Of a DNA stretch of 64,000 nucleotides, positions 21,180 to 31,675 are shown one piece after another. The position numbers and the translations under genes are program-made. The DNA is from Proteles cristata cristata (Eukaryota > Chordata > Mammalia > Carnivora > Hyaenidae). The notes below the pieces were generated by a model. It saw nothing but the letters and a program-made list of their open reading frames with translations. It was not told the origin of the DNA and searched no databases. The stretch is from NCBI GenBank assembly GCA_017311185.1, contig JAESUZ010002552.1, positions 1,116,001 to 1,180,000 on the forward strand, given 5' to 3'. Numbering within the stretch: the stretch's first letter is position 1; the number at the start of each line of letters is the position of its first letter.

Positions 21180-21370
21180 AGTCATTCAACAAACACTTAT
21201 TCGGGGCTGTATGCCAGGCACTGTGTCAACCGACAGGGAGGCCTAGGACATTAAAACAGACTGGACCCCATGCTCACGAGCCCTCAGCCCGAAGGAACAC
21301 AGGAGTGCGTCACTGGGGAGTGGGGGTAAGTGAGCACATGGAGGGAAGATAAATAGATGACCAGACAGTG
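21180..21370 (-). repeat. L2 LINE fragment (antisense)
   Basis: 'cattcaacaaacacttattc' and 'tatgccaggcactgtgtcaa' are the start of antisense L2 3' sequence; later parts ('ctggaccccatgctcacgag') are diverged. Confidence 0.65.
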
Positions 21371-22254
21371 CACACACATTCAGGCTTTTGAGGGTCCCAA
21401 CGGTGCTCCCCTGGACAGAGGGGCTCCTCGCCCACCTGTACCCTCCGCGATCCAACTCTTCCTCCCTCGGGCTCCCAGGAGCTGGCTGTCCCCAAGGTGA
21501 GTGTTCAGACTTCCTCCTCCGCCCTTGCCTCCACCACCGCGTCTATTTCAGTGTCTGCACCACACAGGCTGACGCCTCCCTCTGCTCACAGCTGCTGCCT
21601 TTCCCATTCTGCCTTCCGAGGCCTGGAATCAGGTGGGAACGCACCGCGCCGCCCCCGTCACTGTCATCTTGGGCTGAGACCCAGCCAAGTGAGGCCTGCT
21701 CCCAAGGAAGAACCAGGGCACCAAGCAGCTGCCATCGAGAGCCAAATCATCGAGGGCGCCTGAGTGAGTCGCCGACCCAACCGGCCTGGTGTGGCTGCCC
21801 CTCAGAGCAGGGCACGGGGAGGGGGCCCCTGAAAGGGACAGGCCCTGTGCCCCCCACTCAGGTGGGGACAAAGGAACTGTTGGCCACCAGTGGGGTCCTT
21901 AGGACATCCCTGCAGATAGCCTAACTGCCCAAATGTTAAAGCATGCCATTCTGAGAAATGTAAACAAATAACTATCTGAAGGCAAAAATGGTAAATAATT
22001 TTTATTAAGATACATGTAATATTGGAACAAATCGTTTGAGTCTCATGGACCTGAGCTTGTCTTAATATCGCTGCCACAGTGTCATTTAATCTCTCCAGAC
22101 TGCCGTGCCGATGATGTTAGGTTTAGCCTTCCCTGCGATGTGCTCTGTGTGCGTGGGTGCGCATGTTTATGCGTTCGGGTGGGAGACAGGGGTATCGAGC
22201 TAGGGTTCCACATTTTATGCAAATATTTTAAATATAACTGTGTAGCTCTGAGCC
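21371..22254. other. Unassigned unique DNA
   Basis: The GC-rich first half holds overlapping chance frames (178 codons at 21388-21924). The AT-rich second half has no repeat I can name. Confidence 0.45.
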
Positions 22255-22365
22255 ATGTGGAAAGAATATGTGATTTGGAGTTGACCTAGGATCCTATGCC
22301 AAGCCTGTGGCCTTAGACAAGTCCATCTCTGAGTCTCTGCTTGCATCAATGGGTATTGTCAGACA
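22255..22365 (+). repeat. MIR SINE fragment
   Basis: 'ttggagttgacctaggatcc', 'tgtggccttagacaagtcca' and 'ctctgagtctctgcttgc' follow sense MIR order. Confidence 0.6.
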
Positions 22366-22626
22366 GCGGATGCTGCCCAGACGCCCTCTCCCAGAACCAG
22401 GCCTTCCGTCCCTCCCGCTGCCTGGACACTGCCTGCTCATGGCTGCTCCTGAGTCCCTTGCCAGAAATGTCCTTGGCAGGAAGGAGCTGCCTTCCCGGAG
22501 GTTAAGCACCTTCCCCAGGGGCAGCCTGCAAGCAAAGACTGGTCCACATGAGGAACAGAGGGACGGCCCCCTTCCCTACATTCCAGAAAACTGAAGGACC
22601 ATTTCAACCTCAGCACCGGGCTTGGC

Positions 22627-22680
22627 TCAGGTCTTATTGTAAATATGTCATAGTCAGGTCTTATTGTAAATATGCCATAG
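22627..22680. repeat. 27-bp tandem duplication
   Basis: Two adjacent 27-bp units (22627-22653 and 22654-22680) differ at one base (gtcatag versus gccatag). The unit begins tcaggtcttattgtaaatat. Confidence 0.97.
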
Positions 22681-22834
22681 TCACCCTCTTTTCCTGCCCC
22701 ATCCTCCTTCCCTCACTGCCTTACAGGTGTTATTCTCTGGGAGTGCTCCCCAAATATCCTCCTGAGCACTAATCCCTGCCTTGGCATCTTTTTCCCAGGG
22801 ACCAAAGGGAGTAGCCAAGTTGTAGTCGGTTAAG

Positions 22835-22915
22835 CATGGAAAGGTAAGCACAGGGCTTAGCACAATGCCTGGCATACAGTGAGGCCTTTGGCCATGACAG
22901 CCCTTATCATTTTCC
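22835..22915 (+). repeat. MIR 3' fragment
   Basis: 'acagggcttagcacaatgcc' and 'tggcatacagtgaggc' match the MIR 3' phrase 'cttagaacagtgcctggcacatagtaagtgc' in part. Confidence 0.6.
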
Positions 22916-22944
22916 ATGGAAGCCATTCCTTCCCAGTGCTGGCT

Positions 22945-23115
22945 GAACCTCAAAATCAGCTAGGAAGCTTGGGAGAAAAGGTCCAGACACCCAGGCCACT
23001 TCCCCAGAGATTTTGATTCAGTGGGGCTGAAAGCAGGCCCAGATTTCTGTGATTTCAGAAGTCCCACAAGTGTTCTGATGGACAGCCAGGGCCAGGAGGT
23101 CCTGACCTTGGCCAT
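22945..23115 (-). mobile_element. MER5A-type DNA transposon (hAT) fragment, antisense
   Basis: 'gagattttgattcagtgggg' and 'gcccagatttctgtgatttc' match the antisense MER5A core; 'aaaatcagctaggaagcttg' corresponds to its 'aatcacctggagggcttg' phrase. MER5A elements are short non-autonomous hAT-Charlie remnants. Confidence 0.72.
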
Positions 23116-23394
23116 CTTTCTCTATCACCATCAGCTCTTCATTTACAGGCAAGAACCACAGACCCATGTCCAGCCAAGTGGCCAGTCCAAGAGCAGACAG
23201 GTGCCCCGCTAGGGCTCACCTCCCTAATCCTGACTCAGTCGGGGGGTCATGCCTGGGGGAGGGCAGGGGACTTAGAAGGTCTTCGATTTTAGCTCTCTCC
23301 AACAGAACCACAAGGTAACCCCATTTCCTCAGCAGACCCCCTCCCCCACCAACGGGTGCTACAAAGGCAGTATACGATGAAGCACCCTGAGCAC
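23116..23394. other. Unassigned unique DNA
   Basis: Nothing recognised. Confidence 0.4.
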
Positions 23395-23520
23395 CCAGCA
23401 GACAGAGTCCTCATTGTGGCGTGGTTAACAAGGAGGCCTTCAGGGAGGAGGTGGGCCCTAAACCAGACTCGCATGGACGGTGAAGCTTTGGATCGGGAGC
23501 AGGAAGGAAGGATGCCAGCC
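23395..23520 (-). repeat. L2 fragment (antisense)
   Basis: 'aggaggccttcagggaggag' then 'gatcgggagcaggaaggaag' resemble the antisense L2 phrases 'gaaggcctccctgaggaggtgac' and 'gcattccaggcagagg'. Diverged. Confidence 0.45.
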
Positions 23521-23738
23521 CCCAGGACTGGTCACCTCAATCTGAGGCCAGCCAGTTTCTAAGGAAACCAGTCCTGATATGTATTCTCATCATCCAGCAA
23601 GACTGAGGGATCTCAGGGGCTCTCGGACTCATGGGCCAGCAGGCAAGGATTGCCCAGTTTTTAGAAAAGCATATTTCAGTCTAAAGATTCAAACTTGGGT
23701 GTAGGTTTGTTTTAAGATCTGATTGATCTGTACTTCAG

Positions 23739-23964
23739 GAGTGCCTGGGTGGCTTAGTCGGTTAAGCATCCGACTTTCGCTTAGGTCATGATCTCGCGGT
23801 TCGTGGGTTCGAGCCCGGCGTCGGGCTCTGTGCTGACTGCCAGCTCGGAGCCTGGAGCCTGTTTCAGTCTGTGACTCCCTCTCTCTCTGACCCTCCCTTC
23901 TCACGCTGTCTCTCTCTCTCTCTCCTAGAAATAAATAAAACATTAAAAAAAAAAAAAAGAAAAA
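23739..23964 (+). mobile_element. Felid tRNA-Lys SINE with a 25-bp target-site duplication
   Basis: A full-length sense copy of the second subfamily, from 'gagtgcctgggtggcttagt' to 'aaataaataaaacatt' plus an A-rich tail with one G. A perfect 25-bp duplication flanks it (23714-23738, 23965-23989), starting aagatctgattgatctgt. The perfect, long duplication suggests a fairly recent insertion. Confidence 0.97.
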
Positions 23965-24024
23965 AAGATCTGATTGATCTGTACTTCAGTAGGCTTGCTT
24001 CTCTCGAAAGCGTACACATCTCAC

Positions 24025-24270
24025 ATGCCACGGAGTAATGTGGTATAGCAGGGGGCAGAGACTGGAACCTGAGTTCTCCCTAGTAAGCTGTGTGACCTGG
24101 GCCACGTTACTTAACCTCTCTGAGCCTCTATTTGGTCCAACTTTAAAATGAGGACAACGAAGCTTGCCTTCCTCCCTCTCTCTCGGTTATGAAGAAGATC
24201 CAAAGTGAGCGCAATTGCAAGAACACTTCTGCACAAGGCAGAGCGCGCTACACGTATGAGCTGCTACTCT
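24025..24270 (+). repeat. MIR SINE
   Basis: Sense MIR: 'gtggtatagcagggggcaga', 'agctgtgtgacctgggccac', 'acttaacctctctgagcctc', then 'actttaaaatgaggacaac', in order over about 245 bp. Confidence 0.85.
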
Positions 24271-24294
24271 TTTTAACACCTCTCTTTTTAAATT

Positions 24295-24420
24295 CAGAAT
24301 GCAGAAGCCCAGGGAAGGTCCCGCCACTGCCCAGCACCCTACAGTGAGTCATATGGAAGCAGAGGCAAGACGAAAGTCTCCCCAAATCCTACCCTAATGC
24401 TTTCTCCAATATAGCGCCAC
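24295..24420 (-). repeat. MIR SINE (antisense)
   Basis: 'cagaagcccagggaaggtcc', 'ccctacagtgagtcatatgg' and 'ctaatgctttctccaatata' follow antisense MIR wording. It lies just after the sense MIR. Confidence 0.55.
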
Positions 24421-26164
24421 AGCCCTTCCTCAAATCCTTCTTCCTTCCCTAATTTCTTAGGCACTGCAGGAATTGTGCATTCTCACCTTGCCCTAAATTT
24501 GTAGTCTTTGATGCCTCGTAATCTTTTGATCCCCTCCACCGCAGCCTGCCCGCCTGCGCCCTTCCTGTCTCTGTACCATCTCGAGGGTCCTTCTGCCTAC
24601 ACTCTGTTTGCTTCGGACACCGTAACTCAGCCGAGGATCAGCCTACACTTCACCCCCTACCCCCCCGCCCCGAGACTATTACGACTCCTCCTCCTTGGGA
24701 TCTCTAGCCTCCCGCTTATAACAGGGGAAATGTTACCTGCTGATTCCTTCACAGAGAGGCACGTGATTAGGCACTTGGGATACAGAGTCCAAAAGCAACT
24801 AATAAAAGAGCCCTGCTCACGGCCAGTCAGTGCCAGGCAGCGCGATGAGGCCGTGACGGCAGGACACAGCCTCTGATGGAGGCTGGGCTGGAGGACCGGA
24901 CTCCAGCTTCCTGACTTCTGCTTGTCCTTTTACCCCCTATCTCTGCCTCAAATCAACCAAATACCCCCAGAAACCTCCTGCTGCCCTCCGCCAACCTCCG
25001 GGTCTCCAGTGCCAAGCCCCCGGAGGGGGGGCCTGCTCCCCACCCACACCCCATTCCTCTCCCCAGCCTCTCTGCCTTTTCTCCCATGGAGTCCCCTCCA
25101 AGTCCAACTGCCCAGCTCAAGCCCTGGATTCTAGGAGACAGGTCACGTCCAGCACCCAGGGGTGCGGCGCGAGCCAAAGTAATCAATGGCAGAGCTGTAG
25201 ATTAAGGGGCCCGGCCCCCGGCCATCCATCACTGTCGTTTACACGGGTCTGTCAGCCTGCAAATGGAAAAGGAGATGATGTGAAACAACCCATCTGCAGG
25301 TTTTTAACGCTCTTTACAAATTGCTGTGGTGAATAACTTGTTGCCTGTATTTATCCCTTTTCAAATTGTCTCTTAGCTACAGTCATCCGTCTTCATTCTA
25401 CACCCCGATGGCGCGTGCCCTGCCAGTTGGGCAGCCTCATTATTTCCCTGGCGCTGCTGCCTGGAGGAGGTAGGGGAAGGAGGCACAGAGGGGAGAGCGG
25501 GGGAAGGGCAGTGTGAGGGGTGAGGAGACCACTGGGCAAGGACCTAGTGGCTAGGAGCCTTTCCCCCAGGAGCCTCCATTTCCTAGTTCTGGTGGAGGAG
25601 GGGGTGGGGGGGTGGGGGGGTGGGGGGGGCACAGGAACCTGCCCCTCTTCCAGGGGGCTCGAGGGCAGAGAGCGCCCTCTGCAGACCAGGCCCAGCACAC
25701 CCTCAGGCTGCCAGGCCAGTGGTCAGACTCTACAGTCCAGAGACGGTGGCCGCTCACCATCGCAAATCTCAAGGACAGTCCACCCGCGAGGCAATTATAA
25801 AGCTTTTATCCCGGAGAGTGTTTTAATGTGTCCCCATCCCCGTCCCACACGTCAAGGCTTGCCACTTCTGTGTCTCCCTTAAGAACCACCCTCGTGTACT
25901 GGGTCTCACTGCCCTAAGCCTGGCTGGCATCCCTTCCTCCCCTGCTCAAGGCCATGGCCTCCTACTGGTTGGGCTCCCTTCCAGCCCAACTCTCAGCAGA
26001 GGCCACGTTATTCCCTAACTCCGCCAGTATTTGTCAGCGATCCGTGTGCCCCCAGCATGGGAATCACTTGGCCACCCCGGGACCACGGCACCAACGGCAG
26101 AAGGCTGCGTTTTAAACAAATTTCCCAGCTGCTTGGCGCCCACTGCAGAGGCAGAGGATGAGCC
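24421..26164. other. Long stretch without genes; candidate conserved block at 25190-25400
   Basis: 24421-25180 is C-rich unique DNA. 25190-25400 is a balanced, complex, repeat-free block ('ggagatgatgtgaaacaacc', 'ttacaaattgctgtggtgaa') whose texture suggests conserved non-coding DNA. 25900-26110 has weak L2 or MER5 resemblance that I cannot confirm. No credible exon. Confidence 0.4.
25598..25629 (+). repeat. G-rich tract, G-quadruplex pattern
   Basis: Four G-runs of five to eight separated by single T. The complement is C-rich. Confidence 0.92.
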
Positions 26165-26260
26165 CCATAGGATGCACTTGACACTTGAAGCACAGAGAAG
26201 TACAGTAATCTGCCCCAGGTCACACAGCGAGCCAGCAGCAGAACGGGAAGGAGCAATATA
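26165..26260 (-). repeat. MIR fragment (antisense)
   Basis: 'gcacagagaagtacagtaat' and 'ctgccccaggtcacacagcg' then 'agccagcagcagaacggga' are the antisense MIR core. Confidence 0.7.
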
Positions 26261-26574
26261 CCACAGGGAAATCCTTGCATTGGGAACAGTAGCTGTTTCT
26301 GAGCTTATCTCTCTGATGCAAACATAAGCCCTTGAGGGCAAGGCCAAAGTCCGAGGCACTTCTGTGTCTGTCCATCCTCCTCCGGGCTTGGCGCGGGGCT
26401 TGGTGTGTTTTCGGTGAGCCAGAGAAATGAAGAGGCCAAGCCCCACATTCTAGTCTTGCTCCAGGGAAGGACCGCCATGCAGGTGGCCGAGCGCAGAAGA
26501 ACCCCTTTCGGGGCTCAGCGCTCCGCCCTTCTTGTCGACGTGCTACGGAACAAACTGAAATCCACCTTGCTGTC

Positions 26575-27260
26575 AAGCACTGTGTTTCTGACACTGCATC
26601 CAACATTTCCGCTCTGCCTTCCACAGCAGACCTTTAAATATTTGAAAACAGCTGTCAGGATCCACTTAGATGTTCTCTCTTCCGGGTTTCAGGTCCCCAG
26701 CTCCCTCAACCACGGCTCACGCGGCATGGTGTGGGGACCCTGGGGCATCTCCGCCCCCTGCTCCAAATGCCATCTCATTTGTCAATGTCCTCGCCCAACT
26801 GTGGCTCCCGGGATGAAATGCAATGCTCCAGATGTGGTCCAGCCACTGCCAACAGCAGAGGCGTGCGCCATGATCTCCCCTCTGCTGGGCTCGGTGCTTC
26901 GATTAATACGGTCCAGGACTACATTAGCTCTCCGCAGCTTCCCCCACCGTTGGCTCACTTGCACTTTGCCTGCTAATCCATCTAACTCTATTACTGTCTA
27001 ATCCACAATTCTCCATCTTGTCCCCAAGGATTACATCAAAGTCTTTACAAAAGGCCTTGCTGGAATCCACATAAGCGATGTCCATAGCATACCACACACC
27101 TACCAGTCTAGAAAACCTATCAGCCTAGAGAAAGGAGGTTGTTTGGACTGCACTTGTGCTTGGTGAACTCAGGGTGATTCCTAGTGATCTCTCCCTTTTT
27201 TTCTTTTTTTCCTATGGGCTCATGGACCATCCAGTCAATAATTTTTACTCAGTGCCCTCT
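26575..27260 (-). mobile_element. Ancient CR1-clade LINE fragment, reverse-transcriptase and C-terminal region (antisense)
   Basis: The plus strand follows antisense CR1-type LINE wording in order. It begins with 'atatttgaaaacagctgtca' and 'ctcaaccacggctcacgcgg'. Next come 'catttgtcaatgtcctcgcc', 'aatgctccagatgtggtcca' and 'taatacggtccaggactaca'. Then come 'ggattacatcaaagtcttta' and 'aaaggccttgctggaatcca', 'tgtccatagcatacc', 'cttggtgaactcagggtgat', and 'catggaccatccagtcaata'. Read on the minus strand, the 27.05-27.10 kb part resembles the reverse-transcriptase phrase of the type 'DIVYLDFSKAFD', and the 26.76-26.83 kb part resembles the C-terminal phrase of the type 'PHLEYC...YKKDIDKLERVQ'. 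The zone between them seems deleted, and the frame is broken. In mammals this clade is represented by L3/CR1 relics; the exact family is not determined. Confidence 0.75.
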
Positions 27261-28419
27261 ACGAAGCCTTCTTCACCCAAGGTGCTTGCTCAGTGTCTGG
27301 ACTGAGCAACTGTGACGGGCTGCCTGATTGATTATGCGCGTTGTGAGGTTTATGGTGGTGAGCAGAGGCTGCCTGGGGAAAAAGCAGAGAGGCAAGCAAG
27401 CCTAAATACCACAAACTCAGGAATGCCCAGGGAGGTTGTAAATAGCTTGACAGAGGGATTTTTGAGTCTCTGGGTAGGAAAATTTATTAACAATGCTTAA
27501 TGTATTTCACTCTCCCTGCACAATGTTTGATTCAGAGAAAATATGAAAACATCACTGCCAAACCATTTCCTTTCTCCTATAATTAGGTACTCCGGATTTT
27601 TAGTATCATTTTTATGTGTATGTGTTTGTTTCTTCTGATTTCCACAGGCTATTTTTAGACTGATCATGATTTACTTTTTGAAAGGCATAAGAGAAAAAGT
27701 CGTTTTCCCCAGCAATCAAATGTACCCATCCTCTGGGTGACACGCATTTAGGTAAGTCACAGCTGGGTGAAGGAGCACACGGGAAGAAGCCTCCTGTTGT
27801 GGGAGTGGGGAGGGAGGCATCACACAGAGTGACCTCCAGACCCTGGCCACCTCGCTGAGTAACCCCCCTTCCCCCTCCGAGAGGGAGGCGGATGAAGGTT
27901 CTCAGAGATACATGCCGGTGGCTGGGAGGCACAGCTGGCTCCGGAAAAGGAAGAAATGACCATGGGCTGCCAGCAGCGGGAGGGGCTGCCCTGCAAAGTA
28001 GTGAGCTCCCCATCTCTGGGAGGGTTCGCGCTGAGCCAGAGAACAACCTCAGTGTTCAAGGCCCTTTCTGATGCTGAAATCTGCCAGGGAGGCTGCTGGG
28101 TGAATTCCAGGTCTGGAAGGGAAACTGAGCCACAATGTCCAGGGATCGTCCAGCATCAGGACTTCAGGGAGGGGAAGCCGTCAGCAGCCACATTTGCACT
28201 TGTGCAGGGTGGGGAGTGCTGACGGCATTCGCCTCCTCCTCCGTCAGGCCTTCCTGGAGTGATCCCTCTGGAGACAGGAGGCCTTGAACACTTCCCCCGT
28301 CGCTACCAAGGTAACATCCATACTCTCCCTGCCTGCCTCCCGCCGCCGTAAAAGGCTTTGAATGCAATTTACTAGCTGGTCACGGATTCAGTGTCTACTT
28401 CCTTTAAGTACCCACAGCC
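27261..28419. other. Unassigned DNA; candidate conserved block at 27290-27620
   Basis: 27290-27620 is AT-richer, complex and repeat-free ('gattgattatgcgcgttgtg', 'ttaacaatgcttaatgtatt'). 27700-28400 is mixed DNA with no recognised repeat or gene. A 144-codon minus-strand frame at 27612-28046 overlaps other frames and is not credible. Confidence 0.4.
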
Positions 28420-28540
28420 TTACAGAGGCTCTCGTAGGCACCAGTTCCTTCTCTCTGGGAGCTGACGATCTAAGATCAGCCTGCGGGAAGGAAGACACGT
28501 GTACAGAACATAGCGTCACACAGCACCACATAAACTGGAG
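28420..28540 (-). repeat. L2 fragment (antisense), weak
   Basis: 'tctgggagctgacgatctaa' resembles the antisense L2 phrase 'catggagcttacattcta'. Only a short part aligns. Confidence 0.35.
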
Positions 28541-28804
28541 ACAATTCCATGCCCCTGGATGGGACAGAGAGAGCATGTGTGTTAGCACGTACACAGGTGC
28601 CCAGCTGTGTATGTGTGTGTGCAAGGGAGGGGAAGGTATCAGACTTAATTTGGGTCAGGTCTGAATTGCACATGTCCACCAAGAGGCTGCCATCTACCTT
28701 TCCCCATCCCTACAGCATTTAAGAATCACCCCCATTGGAGGGCCAGTGTTACAGACCGGGGGCCTGAGAAAGCTTGGGAACCAGCAGTAGAAGTTTTCAG
28801 TTTT

Positions 28805-29013
28805 CTTCTTCTTTTTTTAATGTTTATTTATTTTTGAGAGTTAGAGAGAGAGAGCGGGGGAAGGACAGAGAGAGAGGGAGACAGAGAATCCCAATCAGGC
28901 TCCACACTGTCAGCACAGAGCCTGATGTGGGGCTCAAACTCAAACTGTGAGACCATGACCCGAGTGGAAATCAAGAGTCATATGCTTCACCTACTGAGCC
29001 ACCCAGGGGCCCC
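28805..29013 (-). mobile_element. tRNA-Lys SINE, older copy
   Basis: An antisense copy with 'ttaatgtttatttatttttg' tail, GA-rich middle, 'caggctccacactgtcagca', and head complement 'gagccacccaggggcccc'. The flanks at 28789-28804 and 29014-29029 match as a 16-bp duplication with about three mismatches. Many substitutions show an older insertion than its neighbours. Confidence 0.92.
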
Positions 29014-29059
29014 AGAACTTCACAGTTTTCAAAGCCCTCCCTCATCCATTATTCTCGAT

Positions 29060-29500
29060 TGTCCATTCACTTGCCAAATATTTATTCAGCACCTGCCGTG
29101 CTCCAGGCACTGTGCCAGGCTTTGAGAGTTCAGGGTGACCAAAACCTCACAGTGCCTGGACTCATGAGGCTCACAGCCTAGTGAAAACAGATGTGAGCAA
29201 ACAGAGAAGGGTGTATTTACACATCGGCTCAGCTGAGGGCAAGAACAGAAAATTATACAGTGCTGTGGAGCGTATAACCAGAGCTGAACTAACCTGAAAG
29301 TCGAGGAGGACAGCCTGGAGGAGAGGGAATTTGGGCTGATGCTGAAGAATGAGAGACAGGTAACTGGGCGAAGGGTGGGAGGCAGATGACACGCAGGAGT
29401 CTGGAGCGTTAGAGGACTGAAAGATGCAACAAGCTTGCGAAGGGCGCGCTCACGCATCCAGGAAACACAGAATGCTTGCACACACCTTCAGGTGTTCCTG
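29060..29500 (-). repeat. L2 LINE 3' region (antisense)
   Basis: 'caaatatttattcagcacct', 'ctccaggcactgtgccaggc', 'catgaggctcacagcctagt' and 'atacagtgctgtggagcgta' follow antisense L2 order. It may be continuous with the L2 piece after the SINE at 29.9 kb. Confidence 0.78.
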
Positions 29501-29910
29501 GATCCCTGAGACATGCAGCACCCCAGGCAGAGAAAGGGAGGCAGACATCTTTAAACTCGGCAAATCATTACTTCATGACCGTGGGGTGGGGAGTGTGCAC
29601 CCATGGAAAGTGCCAGTGTGCGGGACAAGTTTCCTCATCTACACAATAGAAATAGAAGCTGCCTGGAATGTACTAAGGAGTCAGAATTAGTCAGACTCGC
29701 CGGCAGGTTGAATGGCTGAGAGCCTGGGGAGGCTGAAGAGAAGTAAAGGGTTTCTACCTGCCCCATTACCGGAGGTTGGAGACATAGGAGCCAGAGCCCT
29801 TCGAGTGTGTTCCATGAGCAAGATTTGGGATGCATTCAGTTTAACCCAGGGTTGGGTTCTCCCTAGGACAGGGTGAGGAGGAGTTTTGTGAAGGCTTCTA
29901 AGAAGGAGTC
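29501..29910. other. Unassigned DNA between L2 pieces
   Basis: No clear family. It may be the diverged middle of the L2 on both sides. Confidence 0.35.
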
Positions 29911-29913
29911 CTG

Positions 29914-30134
29914 GAGCGCCTGGGTGGCTCAGTCGGTTAAGCATCCGACTTCGGCTCAGGTCATGACCTCACGGTTCGTGGGTTCAAGTTCTGCATCGGG
30001 CTCTATGCCGACAGCCAGCTCAGAGCCTGGAGCCTGTCTTCAGATTCTGTATCTCCCTCTCTCTCTGACCCTCCCTCACTCACGCTCTGTCTCTCTGTCT
30101 CTCTCTCTCTCAAAAAATAAATAAAGATAAACCC
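29914..30134 (+). mobile_element. Felid tRNA-Lys SINE (SINEC_Fc type)
   Basis: A sense copy from 'gagcgcctgggtggctcagt' to 'caaaaaataaataaagataa'. Diagnostic 'tctgtatctccctctctctc' places it near the first subfamily. The duplication is imperfect ('aagaaggagtcct' left, 'aaaaaggggttcct' right), which fits moderate age. It interrupts an antisense L2. Confidence 0.94.
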
Positions 30135-30169
30135 CAAAAAGGGGTTCCTTCCTAACTGAGTTTGTTGAA

Positions 30170-30740
30170 AGGCAGATAGGATGGGAAGATGAGGGAGGTG
30201 TACAGCTGAGGAGAGCTCTGGGAGGCGGGGGGAAGGGGAAGGGCCATGGTCCTGGGCGAAGTCCCGGAAGCACAAAGCACTGGCTTAGGTAACTTGCGTA
30301 ACTGGGCTTGGCTAGGGCAGGGTGGGCCCCCAGTGAGGTGAGGGGTGTGGGATGGAGAGCCAGGCAAGGGGCAAGGAACCTGAAGAGTTCGGACTTGGTT
30401 CTGAAGGTCAAGGAGAGTCGTTGACGAGCTTTGAGAAAGAAAATGTCCTGGTCAGACACACGCTCTGAAAAAAAAAGGAATCCCTTAGCCCGCAGAGTGG
30501 AAAGGGAATTAGTGGGAGCAGGCAGGGAAGTTAGGGGGTGGGCTCAAAACCCAGGACATAGATGCTCCAATCCACAGGAGGCAGGGACCCCCTGGGTGTG
30601 GAAAGGTGGATCAGAAGGAGGAAGCAAAAGTGGATCCCAAACTGATTTTCTGCTCAGCCACTGGAAGTTGAACTTGAGGGTCTTGGGGGGAAATGTACTT
30701 ACAGGAGGCCGCGGGTGGCAGGAGAGATGAATGTGGAGGT
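30170..30740 (-). repeat. L2 LINE (antisense)
   Basis: 'gagttcggacttggttctga', 'aggtcaaggagagtcgttga' and 'aatgtcctggtcagacacac' match antisense L2 order, and 'tggaagttgaacttgagggt' continues it. About 570 bp, upstream in L2 relative to the 29.1 kb piece, so both could be one element split by the SINE. Confidence 0.7.
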
Positions 30741-30879
30741 CAGGGGCACGGGGAGGTGGAAGTGATAGGCTGGGGGTGCATCCAGTTTGTAGGGTGAAGA
30801 GAGTCAGAGGCCACGCCCCTCCCTTGGAAACAGCCTGACTCCCCCTCCCTCTCCCTCCTCTGGGCCCACACGTGGCCTA

Positions 30880-31675
30880 GCCTTTTGTCCTGTGACTTCC
30901 AGCAAACCCCAAACCTTCCCTCCCCTTCCCCACCTCCAGGCCATCCTGGCCATCAGTTCCGCCTGCGGGCCCTGCCTCCACGCCAGGCAGCCCCGGTCCC
31001 TCCTCTCTCCACCTGCTCGGAGCCCCTTGCCTGACTCTCCAAAGTGTGCAGCAGCCCGCTTCCCTCCGCTGCCCCGCCAGCAGTGTGACCAAATCCTGTT
31101 TCTGCAGAGCATCACACCCTCCAGTGGCTCCCCTTCACCCCCAGGATCGAAGGCCGACCCCTTCCCTGGCTGGGGAAGCTCTGGCTGAGAGCCCCCTGCT
31201 CAGCCCAGCTCCCTGTAGCCCCCCTGCCTGGCTCCTCTCTGGCCTTCTCTCTGCTCCTCTGACGGCCTCCCCAGCTCCCCACTCCCAGACTTGGAACTAG
31301 CTGGTCTCTGGTCTCAGAACCCTCTGCGCCCTGACAGCCCCAGCTTTCCCCCTTCTTGCCTGCGGCTCTCTCTCCGGCTCTCCGTGGGAGCGGCGCTGGC
31401 TGGGTGGAGAGGCCTCCCTCGCCCCCCCCAGCACCCTTGACAGCGGCAGCTCAGCACCCTATCCCGCTGCCGCATTTTAATGCTGTTGGCCATCCGCGTT
31501 TTTCTTGTTCATCCGTTTGCTCATTGCACACCTCCCACACCCTTCCCACGCACCCGCACACCAGGTATAAGCTCAGTGAGAGCTGGGGTCTGCTCACCAT
31601 TACCCCCCGGGCCCCAGAAGAGCTGCTGCCCATAGTCGGTGACCCTCGGTTATCTGCCAAATGAATAAATAAATG
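30880..31675 (+). repeat. L2 LINE 3' region, sense
   Basis: 'catcacaccctccagtggct' near 31110, 'ctctggccttctctctgctc' near 31240, 'aggtataagctcagtgagag' near 31563, then the end 'tgccaaatgaataaataaat'. The order is right for the last ~800 bp of L2, but the middle is strongly diverged. Confidence 0.6.

Noticed and set aside
23714..23989. Segmental duplication at 23.7 kb
   Set aside because: The long identical flanks are the two target-site duplication copies of one SINE insertion.
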